This document shows positions 1 to 6,974 of a stretch of 14,604 nt of DNA, in pieces. Under the pieces are notes generated by a model. It saw only the letters and a list, made by a program, of their open reading frames with translations, was not told where the DNA came from and did no database searches. Within the stretch, counting starts at the first letter, position 1; every line of letters starts with the position of its first letter. The stretch comes from DTU049 sp033809015 (GTDB lineage: Bacteria; Bacteroidota; Bacteroidia; Bacteroidales; DTU049). The stretch is from assembly GCA_033809015.1 (NCBI GenBank), contig JAPXMM010000057.1, forward strand, positions 1 to 14,604, in the 5' to 3' direction. Position numbers and translations under genes: made by a program.

Positions 1-138
1 TTTTGCTGGGATATAAGCATTTAGTGTTTTATTCACTGAAATTTCTTTTTTTGTCTCATTGGGCAAATTTTTTTGTCCCATTAATAGACTTACACTTAGC
101 ATTAATGCTATTAATAAAATTGTTTTTAATCCTTTCAT
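1..138 (-). CDS. Exported protein of unknown function, N-terminal part only
   Basis: An open frame read leftwards from ATG at 138-136 runs off the left edge of the window after 46 codons without a stop. The first 21 residues have a basic start (MKGLK), a hydrophobic core (residues 7-20) and a small-residue/Gln junction (Gly21-Gln22), a good signal peptide; the next residues are polar and Lys/Asn/Thr rich, as expected for the start of a mature exported protein. A TAAATTTG -7 box lies 36 bases upstream. Too little is present to assign a family. The gene follows the SlyD-like gene on the same strand after a 98-base gap, and probably has its own promoter. Confidence 0.75.
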   Translation of the reverse strand, partial: MKGLKTILLIALMLSVSLLMGQKNLPNETKKEISVNKTLNAYIPAK

Positions 139-174
139 AATACTATATTTTTTTAAGGTTTTTTATTTCATTTG

Positions 175-182
175 CAAATTTA
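175..182 (-). promoter_or_regulatory. Candidate -7 box (TAAATTTG) for the exported protein at 1-138
   Basis: Read leftwards, TAAATTTG matches the Bacteroidetes -7 consensus TAnnTTTG and lies 36 bases before the ATG. The nearest TTTG upstream (198-195) is only 12 bases away, shorter than the usual 17-23, so the -33 half is doubtful. The box overlaps one arm of an AT-only hairpin (179-214). Confidence 0.35.
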
Positions 183-214
183 ATATATTTTTTTCAAAAA
201 AAAAATATATTAAA
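179..214. repeat. Perfect AT-only hairpin between two leftward genes
   Basis: The 16-base arms at 179-194 and 199-214 are perfectly complementary around a 4-base loop (CAAA). The structure begins 22 bases after the stop of the SlyD-like gene and could end its transcript, or could be a chance structure in a very AT-rich spacer. It has no G-C pairs in the stem, so it is weak for a classical terminator. Confidence 0.4.
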
Positions 215-236
215 TATATAAAACTAATTTTTTCAA

Positions 237-704
237 CTATTTTTCTTTGGGTTCTTTAACATCAATTATTTTACCTTCTATCTTAATTTTTTTGCCAGCA
301 TAAGGATGATTGAAGTCTAATTTTATTTTATTTTCTATACGATTTATACTTTTAACTCTAAAATAATCTGTTTCTCCCTCATCATTATTATATGTAAAAT
401 ACATATCTTCTGTGAGATCTTTAGCCTTTACATTTGTCATATCAGCGAATTCATTTAGATCAGACTCTACTATTTCATCTTCATCATATTCACCAAAAGC
501 ATCTTCTGGTTCTAATACGAAACTAAAACTATCCCCTGCAGATAAGCCTTTTAGACGAGAATAGAAAACTAAATTGTCCATATCTTCATCATATAAAATT
601 TCTTCTGGCTCGTCTTCCGTTATTTCTACCAAGATTTCTCCATTAGGAACATCTTCTGATATTTTATAAGCTATGCTTACTAATTTGTTTTTTTCAACTT
701 TCAT
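237..704 (-). CDS. SlyD-like FKBP-type peptidyl-prolyl cis-trans isomerase
   Basis: This 155-residue cytoplasmic protein (no signal peptide) should catalyse prolyl cis-trans isomerisation and act as a folding helper. The start MKVEKNKLVSIAYKISE matches the SlyD beta strand that opens the FKBP fold. The LKGLSAGDSFSFVLEPEDAF segment (about 52-71) followed by GEYDEDEIVE is the conserved FKBP loop and strand leading into the insert-in-flap chaperone domain (about 75-125). The end, FNHPYAGKKIKIEGKIIDVK (about 131-150), is the returning FKBP strand that in SlyD reads as NHxLAG. The His/Cys-rich metal-binding tail of E. coli SlyD is absent, which is common outside the Proteobacteria. The composition is very acidic. 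ATG at 704 is supported by a well-spaced promoter 24 bases upstream. Family assignment is secure; client proteins are unknown. Confidence 0.9.
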   Translation of the reverse strand: MKVEKNKLVSIAYKISEDVPNGEILVEITEDEPEEILYDEDMDNLVFYSRLKGLSAGDSFSFVLEPEDAFGEYDEDEIVESDLNEFADMTNVKAKDLTEDMYFTYNNDEGETDYFRVKSINRIENKIKLDFNHPYAGKKIKIEGKIIDVKEPKEK

Positions 705-727
705 AATGAATTTTTTTGTATTTTTTA

Positions 728-761
728 CAAAGGTAAATATTTTTTTTAAAATAAAAACAAA
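728..761 (-). promoter_or_regulatory. Bacteroidetes-type promoter of the SlyD-like gene
   Basis: Read leftwards, TTTG (761-758) and TACCTTTG (735-728) match the -33 and -7 elements of the major Bacteroidetes sigma factor, with a 22-base gap inside the known 17-23 range. The predicted transcript would begin near 722, giving a leader of about 17 bases. This is one of the two best promoter matches in the window. Confidence 0.6.
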
Positions 762-772
762 TAGATAATTTA

Positions 773-1945
773 CTAATTAATTATAGTAATAGTAACTAAT
801 CTGCAATGTGGTAAAAAGCTAAAATCAGATTTACAACTGTTCTTGGGCACTTGTATAGTAAATCTGGTTTGTGCTATGCCATTACCATTTAACTGATGAA
901 AGATGTTTAATACTCTTTTTTGAGCTAATGAAAAATCTGCATTTCCTTCATTATTATCTTGATATCCTTTCAAAACAATTTTTAAACTCGGATGCTCATA
1001 TAAAACTTGTATTATGTAAGATAAATATTGGAAAGTAGAATCATAAATCTGGTATGAATTAGGCTCGAAATAGATAAAAAAAGTTTTAGAACCCCCTGTA
1101 TCTGGTAACATTTCTGCCAGTGTGTCTTGCAGAGTAGGTGTTTTGAAAAGTTCTTTGAAATCATCAATATTAATTTGATTATTTAATTTAGTGGAAGAAT
1201 CTATGGATGTAGAATCTATTTTATTATCAGAATAATATAATGCAGAGTCTATTCCTATTTCGCATAATAATACATCATCCACATAATAATAGGCTTCACG
1301 TTTACCAAAAGAAAAAATGTTTTTTCTAACGAATTTTTCTCTATCACTTAAATCGAAATTACCTATTGTTAAGAAAAGTTCATTGCCTTGTGCAGTATAA
1401 GTACCACTTATTTTCATCCACTCTTCTGGATTGTTTTTATTATATAGTCCTTTATCATCTCTAACCTCTATATGGGGTTTATAAGTATCTAATATTTGAG
1501 GTGATAAATAATTTGGTGCGTTTGGATAAAAACTAGCTCCAAAAGATCTAGCATAGCAATTAGCATATTTAGAGGGAGTGATATATACCTCGAAATAATA
1601 AATTTTACCTTTTTCTAAAGTATTATTTAATCTCACTTGTAAAAATTCATTATAATTTTGTGGCCATAAACGCAACCCTGCATAAGCATTGCCAGTACGT
1701 GCTGGACGTAGAATATAATTTTTATCAAATTTGATTTTATTTACATCCTGCATTTTTTTATTTTTGCTATTTACGAAATAGTCAGCAGTATTTATTTTTT
1801 TCCATGGTTTCAAGGTAGATTTGCCATTACCTTCAAAGCTTGCATTTGGTACTAAATTTAAACAATCTTTGGGAACGGTATCTTGTGCTATTAATAAAAA
1901 ATTAATATTTAAAAAAATAAGTAATAAAATGCTAACCTTATTCAT
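773..1945 (-). CDS. Exported protein with N-terminal jelly-roll domain and C-terminal OmpA-like peptidoglycan-binding domain
   Basis: I start this gene at the ATG at 1945 (390 residues) rather than 54 bases earlier, because MNKVSILLLIFLNINFLLIAQ is then a clean signal peptide (1-21) and the start lies one base after the upstream stop. Residues 29-230 (from LVPNASFE to YYVDDVLLCEI) resemble the galactose-binding-like beta-sandwich module that precedes OmpA domains in many Bacteroidetes envelope proteins: an NxSFE opening, an ExYIT-like strand after KGKIYYF, and a closing YYVDDV strand. Residues 287-390 are OmpA-like: FFIYFEPNSYQI, LKIVLKGYQD with Asp330, and SLAQKR with Arg344, the two positions that bind the diaminopimelate of peptidoglycan in this family. 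A Ser/Asp-rich linker (232-285) joins them. Likely role: an outer-membrane or periplasmic protein anchored to peptidoglycan, possibly with a glycan ligand. It is co-transcribed with the membrane protein at 1947-2609. Confidence 0.8.
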   Translation of the reverse strand: MNKVSILLLIFLNINFLLIAQDTVPKDCLNLVPNASFEGNGKSTLKPWKKINTADYFVNSKNKKMQDVNKIKFDKNYILRPARTGNAYAGLRLWPQNYNEFLQVRLNNTLEKGKIYYFEVYITPSKYANCYARSFGASFYPNAPNYLSPQILDTYKPHIEVRDDKGLYNKNNPEEWMKISGTYTAQGNELFLTIGNFDLSDREKFVRKNIFSFGKREAYYYVDDVLLCEIGIDSALYYSDNKIDSTSIDSSTKLNNQINIDDFKELFKTPTLQDTLAEMLPDTGGSKTFFIYFEPNSYQIYDSTFQYLSYIIQVLYEHPSLKIVLKGYQDNNEGNADFSLAQKRVLNIFHQLNGNGIAQTRFTIQVPKNSCKSDFSFLPHCRLVTITIIN

Positions 1946-1946
1946 T

Positions 1947-2609
1947 TCATTCAATTCTTGAAAATATTTTTTTAAAATAGTTAATATGCCATAAAGCATG
2001 AAATAGACCTATCAAAGTCATTACAATACCCACCTGTACATGCCAATATAAAAACTCTAATCGCAATGCTGGCCATATACCATAATTAATTTGTATAATT
2101 AAAATAATTCCTAAAAAACATGAAATAATAAAGCTAATCAATAATAATAAATTCCATATTCTTTTGTGCAATCTTTTGCTTATTAAATGATATTTCGTAA
2201 ATAACCATGATAAAGAATATAAAATCAAAACAATTATGCTAATTTCTAGTAAATTATATGATCTTTTTTTAAAATTTAATGTTAATGAAGGAATAGCAAC
2301 AAAATGCTTTTGATAATTCATTATCTGTTTATTTGCCTCATTATCAAGTGTAGCATTATTACTATTATTTATCTCATTATAATAATTTTTTTGATTTTGT
2401 TCTATTGTGTCATTTATTTGCCCATCATTGATTATTTCTGCATCAGATATCTTAATTCCAAAATCACAAATACCATCAATATTTTTATCTGTAAATTTAC
2501 CACAACTACCTATACAATTGACCTTATCACATATAGGATCTTCATTTTGTGAAAATAAAAAATTATAACTCATTAAAAGGATTAATAAAATAATGTATAA
2601 AGGTTTCAT
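1947..2609 (-). CDS. Three-helix membrane protein with Cys-rich calcium-loop-like N-terminus and histidine-bearing helices (DUF4405-like)
   Basis: Residues 1-20 form a signal peptide ending FLFSQ. The mature start holds four cysteines (27, 32, 36, 48) around DKNIDG (41-46), a D-x-N-x-D-G loop like those binding calcium in EF-hand and dockerin modules. A long Asn/Glu linker (55-100) follows. Three hydrophobic segments lie at about 119-138, 152-173 and 187-208. The last carries His190, His204 and His208 in the order LYWH...GLFHALWH, resembling the cytochrome b-like DUF4405 family, in which paired helix histidines may bind heme. It ends soon after, so it lacks a large soluble domain. The stop is followed after one base by the ATG of the jelly-roll/OmpA gene, so the two are translationally coupled and may act together. 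The DUF4405 link rests on the His pattern and is an inference; the membrane topology is clear. Confidence 0.6.
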   Translation of the reverse strand: MKPLYIILLILLMSYNFLFSQNEDPICDKVNCIGSCGKFTDKNIDGICDFGIKISDAEIINDGQINDTIEQNQKNYYNEINNSNNATLDNEANKQIMNYQKHFVAIPSLTLNFKKRSYNLLEISIIVLILYSLSWLFTKYHLISKRLHKRIWNLLLLISFIISCFLGIILIIQINYGIWPALRLEFLYWHVQVGIVMTLIGLFHALWHINYFKKIFSRIE

Positions 2610-2646
2610 TTTTTTTAATTAGAATTGTTAAAGTTTAAATTTTTTA

Positions 2647-2654
2647 CAAAAATA
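2647..2654 (-). promoter_or_regulatory. Candidate -7 box (TATTTTTG) for the leftward membrane protein/OmpA pair
   Basis: Read leftwards, TATTTTTG matches TAnnTTTG and lies 37 bases before the ATG at 2609. The nearest TTTG (2670-2667) is only 12 bases upstream, below the usual spacing, so only the -7 half is supported. Confidence 0.35.
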
Positions 2655-2679
2655 TTTAAAAATTATCAAATTAATTATT

Positions 2680-2713
2680 TTTGTTATTAAATAAATTTTT
2701 TCTTATATATTTG
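2680..2713 (+). promoter_or_regulatory. Bacteroidetes-type promoter of the dehydrogenase gene
   Basis: TTTG at 2680-2683 and TATATTTG at 2706-2713 match the -33 and -7 elements with a 22-base gap. The predicted start of transcription is near 2720, leaving a leader of about 28 bases before the ATG at 2748. It could drive the whole rightward run, since no equally good match was seen before the following genes. Confidence 0.6.
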
Positions 2714-2747
2714 CTAATTAATTTTATAGATATAATAATTTAATTTT

Positions 2748-3701
2748 ATGAGTAAAATATTAGTAATACCACATCCAATAGAAATAAAAGATAACCAAAT
2801 TAAACAACTAAAGGATGATCTATCTCATTATGATGTAGAAGTAAAATATTATGCAGATGAACCCACAAGTGAAGAGCAAATAATAGAGAGGATAAAAGAT
2901 GCTAACTATTTGATAATAGCAGTCTTGCATCTGAATGCTGACATTTTAAGCTATGCTAAAAATCTAGAATATATTTCAATTGTTTTCACAGGATACGACC
3001 ACCTAGATATAGAATATTGCAAAACTCACAATATAAAAGTAAGTAATGCTGCTGGATACTCTACTACAGCTGTTGCTGAATTAACAATCGCAATGGCTAT
3101 AATGCTTTTTAGACAAATTATACCTCAATATTTATCTTTGAAAGCTTCAGGTGATAGAATAAACCTTCCTGGAAGGGAACTATATGGTAAAACTTGGGGA
3201 GTAATAGGCTATGGGAATATTGGTAAAAAAGTGGTAGAATATGCTAAATACTTGGGTTGTAATGTGATAGTTTATACTCGTTCTGCTCATGTAGATGAAA
3301 AAGATATAATGTTTGTAACCAAAGAATATTTATTGAAAAATTCGGATATTATAAGCCTGCATATACCTCTAAATACAGAAACAAGACATTTTATTAGCTA
3401 CGAAGAATTTAGTTTAATGAAAAAAGATGCTATACTGATAAATACAGCTAGAGCTTTGATAGTAGATCAAGATGCCATGAAAGACGCTTTGATAAATAAA
3501 ACAATTTCTGCTGTGGCTACTGATGTTTTAGAAAATGATCCTCCCATAGATCCCCAATATCCATTATTACATATTGATAATTTGTTTGCTCTACCACATA
3601 TAGGCTATTACACAAATGAAGCATTAGAGAGACGAGCAGACATAGGTATTAATAATTTAATTAATTATTTAAATGGTAATATTACTAATAAAGTGTGCTA
3701 G
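2748..3701 (+). CDS. D-isomer-specific 2-hydroxyacid dehydrogenase
   Basis: This 317-residue cytoplasmic enzyme should interconvert a 2-keto acid and a D-2-hydroxy acid with a nicotinamide cofactor. The catalytic domain (about 1-100 and 290-317) flanks a Rossmann domain (about 101-288). GVIGYGNIG (151-159) is the GxGxxG dinucleotide loop. The catalytic set is present: Arg235 in INTARALIVD, Glu262 in VLENDPP and His284 in ALPHIG. After the second Rossmann strand the sequence is VYTRS (175-179), with no acidic residue, which in relatives such as glyoxylate/hydroxypyruvate reductases goes with NADP rather than NAD. The usual NTARG glycine is Ala236. There is no ACT domain, so it is not the long type of 3-phosphoglycerate dehydrogenase. 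The substrate cannot be read from sequence; glyoxylate/hydroxypyruvate or another short keto acid is plausible. An 8-base tandem repeat begins directly after the stop. Confidence 0.88.
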   Translation: MSKILVIPHPIEIKDNQIKQLKDDLSHYDVEVKYYADEPTSEEQIIERIKDANYLIIAVLHLNADILSYAKNLEYISIVFTGYDHLDIEYCKTHNIKVSNAAGYSTTAVAELTIAMAIMLFRQIIPQYLSLKASGDRINLPGRELYGKTWGVIGYGNIGKKVVEYAKYLGCNVIVYTRSAHVDEKDIMFVTKEYLLKNSDIISLHIPLNTETRHFISYEEFSLMKKDAILINTARALIVDQDAMKDALINKTISAVATDVLENDPPIDPQYPLLHIDNLFALPHIGYYTNEALERRADIGINNLINYLNGNITNKVC

Positions 3702-3733
3702 GAGAACTGGAGATTGGGAGAATGGGAGAGCTG
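3702..3733 (+). repeat. Four tandem copies of an 8-base purine-rich unit, directly after a stop codon
   Basis: The four units read GAGAACTG, GAGATTGG, GAGAATGG and GAGAGCTG, consensus GAGAATGG. G-rich on the + strand, the tract stands out from the AT-rich surroundings. With the last base of the stop codon it presents four G-runs of two or three, enough on paper for a two-layer quadruplex in the transcript between the dehydrogenase and the cyclase. Confidence 0.7.
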
Positions 3734-3757
3734 TTAGTTTAATTTTTAAATAAATCT

Positions 3758-6700
3758 ATGGGTAAAAAAATAAAATTCATTAATTTATACTTAATACTAA
3801 GTTTAACTTTTTTATTACTAGTAAGTTCATTATCTGGACAGAGTATAGTTAGATGGGGATTGCCGTATATTAAAAACTATTATCCTTATGAATATAATGG
3901 ATATTCTCAAAATTGGGATATTGCTTTTGATAGTACAGGTATATTATGGTTTGCAAATGGTGATGGACTGATGAGCTTCGATGGTATCAAATGGCATAAA
4001 TATTTTTTACCAACTAATGATGCTATTGCTAGCATTGTCATAGATAATGATAGAATATATGTGGGATCTAAAAATGAATTTGGTTATTTTATCATTTCTA
4101 ATCCTAAAACTTATAAATATGTATCATTGACTGATAAAGCTAAAAATTTATCTTTATCAAATAACTATTTCTTGAGTACTGCTAAAACAAATTATGGAAT
4201 TTATCTATCAGATAATAATAGCGTTGTTAGACTAATAAAAGATAAAGTAGATGTACTTTTTACTAACGTAAAAGGGAATCTTATTTATTTTAATAATTCT
4301 GCTTTTTTTTATAATCCTAAAACTGGTTTATATCTATTATCTGGCTCTAAACTCTTATATATCAAAGGAAATTATCCTCTAAATAGTCAAATGTTTATGT
4401 TTTTACCGTATGCCAATGATACATTATTAATAATCGACGCTACAGCTGGTATATACAAAGGTATTTTAAATATAGATAACATCTCATCACCTACATTAAA
4501 CATTGAAGAAATAGATTTCCCCTTTGAAAAAGAATTATTGCAAAATAGCATATTAGATGCTAAAAAAACTTCTGATAGTTATATTTTTTCTACTTATTTC
4601 GGTGGTACCTATGTGTATGATTTAGATTTTAATTTACAATATATTCTCAATCATTCATCACAACTTATTAGTTTAACGCATAATAAAATAGCATTGGATC
4701 CGAATGAAAATATATGGCTAGCAATGGACTATGGAATAGCTAAAATAAATACTCATAATCCTTTTACATTATTATCAAAGGTGCATGGGCTCACGTCTTC
4801 TATCTTGGATGCAATTTTTTTTAATAATAAATTAATCGCTGGAGGATGGACTAATTTATTTGTAGAGGAAATAGATAAAAGTACAAATTATTTCAAAAAA
4901 ACATCAATAGATAATATCTGTTGGCAATTAAAAAAAATAAAATTTGATAATGATAGTTTTGTAATAGTAGCATCTGCAATGGGATTGTATGCATTAGATT
5001 ATAAAAATAACATTATACCCATAGATACTGGTAATTTTCGTACTGTAAATGTAACGAACTCGCCTACATACTTCACTGCAACTACCGAAGACTTTTTTAA
5101 TATTTATTATTATAAAAATAAAAAAATTGTAAAAACTTTATCTATCCCATTACCAGTAAATATTACTTTTTCGAATATAAATTTTAAGAAGTCTGATAGT
5201 TCTTTCGTCCATTATATTTCTTGTGATGAGCCCAAAATTATTAAAATAACTACTTCTAATGATTTACAAGAAATTCAAGTATTAGCTTTGCCAACAAAAA
5301 AAGTATTCTCTTCTGGTTATTTATTAGAAAAAGACCGAAATAGTATATTGGTTTATTCTGCAAACAATATCTGGCGATTAAACACTAATAACGATAAAAT
5401 CACATTAGCAGAACCTGCTTTAAGGAATTTTTATGATTCATTACATTTTATAAATATCTTAAAAATTTATGGTGACACCATTTGGCTACAGACTTCATCT
5501 AAGCAATTACCTAATAAACCAATTTATTTAATGATGAAAGAAAATGGTAAATATGTTACTAAAAAAACCTTACAACTATTTCATGAATTAGAAGTTTTAT
5601 CTATAAAAAAAGGTTCTAACGATAATATACTATTTTCTACAGACGACGGCATTTTTGTACTAAATCAAAAAAAATTATTTAAAAAATCAGCTCCTCTGAG
5701 ATTATATGCTACGTTAAATATAGATTCTAAAGATACTAGCTATATGATAAGCAATTACTCTCTGATAGATACTACAATTAAAATACCTTATCCACTTAAT
5801 AAGCTCAGCATAGAGTGGCGAACTAACCTCATAGAGAGAGAGATGACCAACAACATAAAATTTAGTTTTTATTTAGAAGGTTATGATAAGGATTGGTCTG
5901 AATGGTCTACTCAGCATAGTAGAGAATATGATAAATTGAAACCAGGTAATTACACTTTTCATATAAAAGCTACTGACGAGAATGAACAAATTACAACTTT
6001 AGTTAACATACCATTACACATCAATGTACCTATTTATAGAACAGTAGTTTCGTATATTTTCTATATTATTTTAGGTATTTTAGCTATTTATGCTATTGTA
6101 TATTTTTCTAATAGATTGATATTGAGAAGAAATAAACTCTTAGAGGAATATGCTCTTACTAAAAATAAAGAAACATTACAAAAAACTATGCAATTAGAAA
6201 AAGAAAAGGAAAAAGCTGATAGATTATTGATAAACATATTGCCAGTGAGAATAGCTAATGAATTAAAAGAAAAAGGCAAGGTAGATGCAGAATTTTATTC
6301 TTCTGTATCAGTTATTTTTACTGATTTTACTTCTTTTAGTCAGTTAAGTGATCAATTAGATTCTGAATTAGTCGTGAATAATTTAGATTATATTTTTGGT
6401 AAATTTGATGAGATATGTGTGAGGAATAAACTAGAGAAATTAAAAACTATCGGAGACTCACATATGAGTGTAGGAGGCATACCCATTCGCAATCAAACTC
6501 ATGCGATAGATACAGCTTTAGCAGCACTAGAAATGCAACAATTTATCCAAAAATTTTATAAAATTAATCCAGAAAATGAGAGATGGAAACTGCGCGTCGG
6601 CATTAATACAGGTGAAGTAGTAGCTGGCGTTGTAGGAAAAAGAAAATTTGCTTTTGATATTTGGGGTGATACCGTAAATACAGCTAATCGATTGCAAAGT

Positions 6701-6955
6701 ACATGTGAAAGTAATAAAATTAATATCTCTGCTACTACATATGAACTACTAAAAGACTTTTTTGACGTAGAATATCGAGGCGAAATCTCTATAAAATATA
6801 AAGGCCCCACTCCTATGTATTATCTGTTGAGAATAAAAGAAGAATATTCTAATGATGACGAAGGCTATAGACCTAATAAAGATTTTTGGGACAAATATAA
6901 TACTTTAGTAGATTATTCTAATCTTATTAACCTAGATAAGTGGATAAGCAGTTAA
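3758..6955 (+). CDS. Membrane-bound class III adenylate cyclase with extracytoplasmic propeller and Y_Y_Y sensor domains
   Basis: This 1065-residue receptor should make cAMP in response to an outside signal. A signal peptide (about 1-27, ending LSGQ) precedes a long extracytoplasmic region with two-component-regulator-type propeller repeats; the clearest is NWDIAFDSTGILWFANGDGL. A Y_Y_Y domain follows (about 700-757; FYLEGYDKDWSEWS, KLKPGNYTFHIKA). One membrane segment (about 763-785), a Lys/Glu-rich coiled coil (about 790-830) and a catalytic domain (about 848-1035) complete it. Asp856 and Asp900 are the metal ligands. Lys896 (KTIGD) and Asp967 (FDIWGD) are the pair that selects ATP rather than GTP. 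Asn974 and Arg978 (NTANR) are the transition-state residues. All catalytic positions are present, so activity is expected. The sensor half is the one usually fused to histidine kinases in Bacteroidetes; here the kinase is replaced by a cyclase. The ligand is unknown; polysaccharide breakdown products are typical of related propeller sensors. Confidence 0.88.
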   Translation: MGKKIKFINLYLILSLTFLLLVSSLSGQSIVRWGLPYIKNYYPYEYNGYSQNWDIAFDSTGILWFANGDGLMSFDGIKWHKYFLPTNDAIASIVIDNDRIYVGSKNEFGYFIISNPKTYKYVSLTDKAKNLSLSNNYFLSTAKTNYGIYLSDNNSVVRLIKDKVDVLFTNVKGNLIYFNNSAFFYNPKTGLYLLSGSKLLYIKGNYPLNSQMFMFLPYANDTLLIIDATAGIYKGILNIDNISSPTLNIEEIDFPFEKELLQNSILDAKKTSDSYIFSTYFGGTYVYDLDFNLQYILNHSSQLISLTHNKIALDPNENIWLAMDYGIAKINTHNPFTLLSKVHGLTSSILDAIFFNNKLIAGGWTNLFVEEIDKSTNYFKKTSIDNICWQLKKIKFDNDSFVIVASAMGLYALDYKNNIIPIDTGNFRTVNVTNSPTYFTATTEDFFNIYYYKNKKIVKTLSIPLPVNITFSNINFKKSDSSFVHYISCDEPKIIKITTSNDLQEIQVLALPTKKVFSSGYLLEKDRNSILVYSANNIWRLNTNNDKITLAEPALRNFYDSLHFINILKIYGDTIWLQTSSKQLPNKPIYLMMKENGKYVTKKTLQLFHELEVLSIKKGSNDNILFSTDDGIFVLNQKKLFKKSAPLRLYATLNIDSKDTSYMISNYSLIDTTIKIPYPLNKLSIEWRTNLIEREMTNNIKFSFYLEGYDKDWSEWSTQHSREYDKLKPGNYTFHIKATDENEQITTLVNIPLHINVPIYRTVVSYIFYIILGILAIYAIVYFSNRLILRRNKLLEEYALTKNKETLQKTMQLEKEKEKADRLLINILPVRIANELKEKGKVDAEFYSSVSVIFTDFTSFSQLSDQLDSELVVNNLDYIFGKFDEICVRNKLEKLKTIGDSHMSVGGIPIRNQTHAIDTALAALEMQQFIQKFYKINPENERWKLRVGINTGEVVAGVVGKRKFAFDIWGDTVNTANRLQSTCESNKINISATTYELLKDFFDVEYRGEISIKYKGPTPMYYLLRIKEEYSNDDEGYRPNKDFWDKYNTLVDYSNLINLDKWISS

Positions 6956-6974
6956 TATTTTTAAGCAAATTTTT

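Noticed and set aside
59..259. Rightward 66-codon frame near the left edge
   Set aside because: It is made of Phe/Ile/Lys codons from an AT-rich spacer and lies opposite the signal peptide of the exported protein and the end of the SlyD-like gene.
1946..1999. Upstream ATG at 1999 as the start of the jelly-roll/OmpA protein
   Set aside because: It would overlap the upstream gene by 53 bases and bury the signal peptide behind 18 extra residues. The ATG at 1945 gives a clean signal peptide and near-touching genes.
2304..2552. Rightward 82-codon hydrophobic frame
   Set aside because: It is antisense to the Asn/Glu-rich linker and Cys-rich part of the membrane protein, where Asn and Asp codons read back as Ile, Leu and Phe.
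6556..6810. Leftward 84-codon frame inside the cyclase gene
   Set aside because: It lies opposite the conserved cyclase catalytic domain and has no recognisable content; it is a mirror of the real gene. The same applies to the antisense frames at 6088-6279, 9044-9238, 9583-9849 and 10227-10532.
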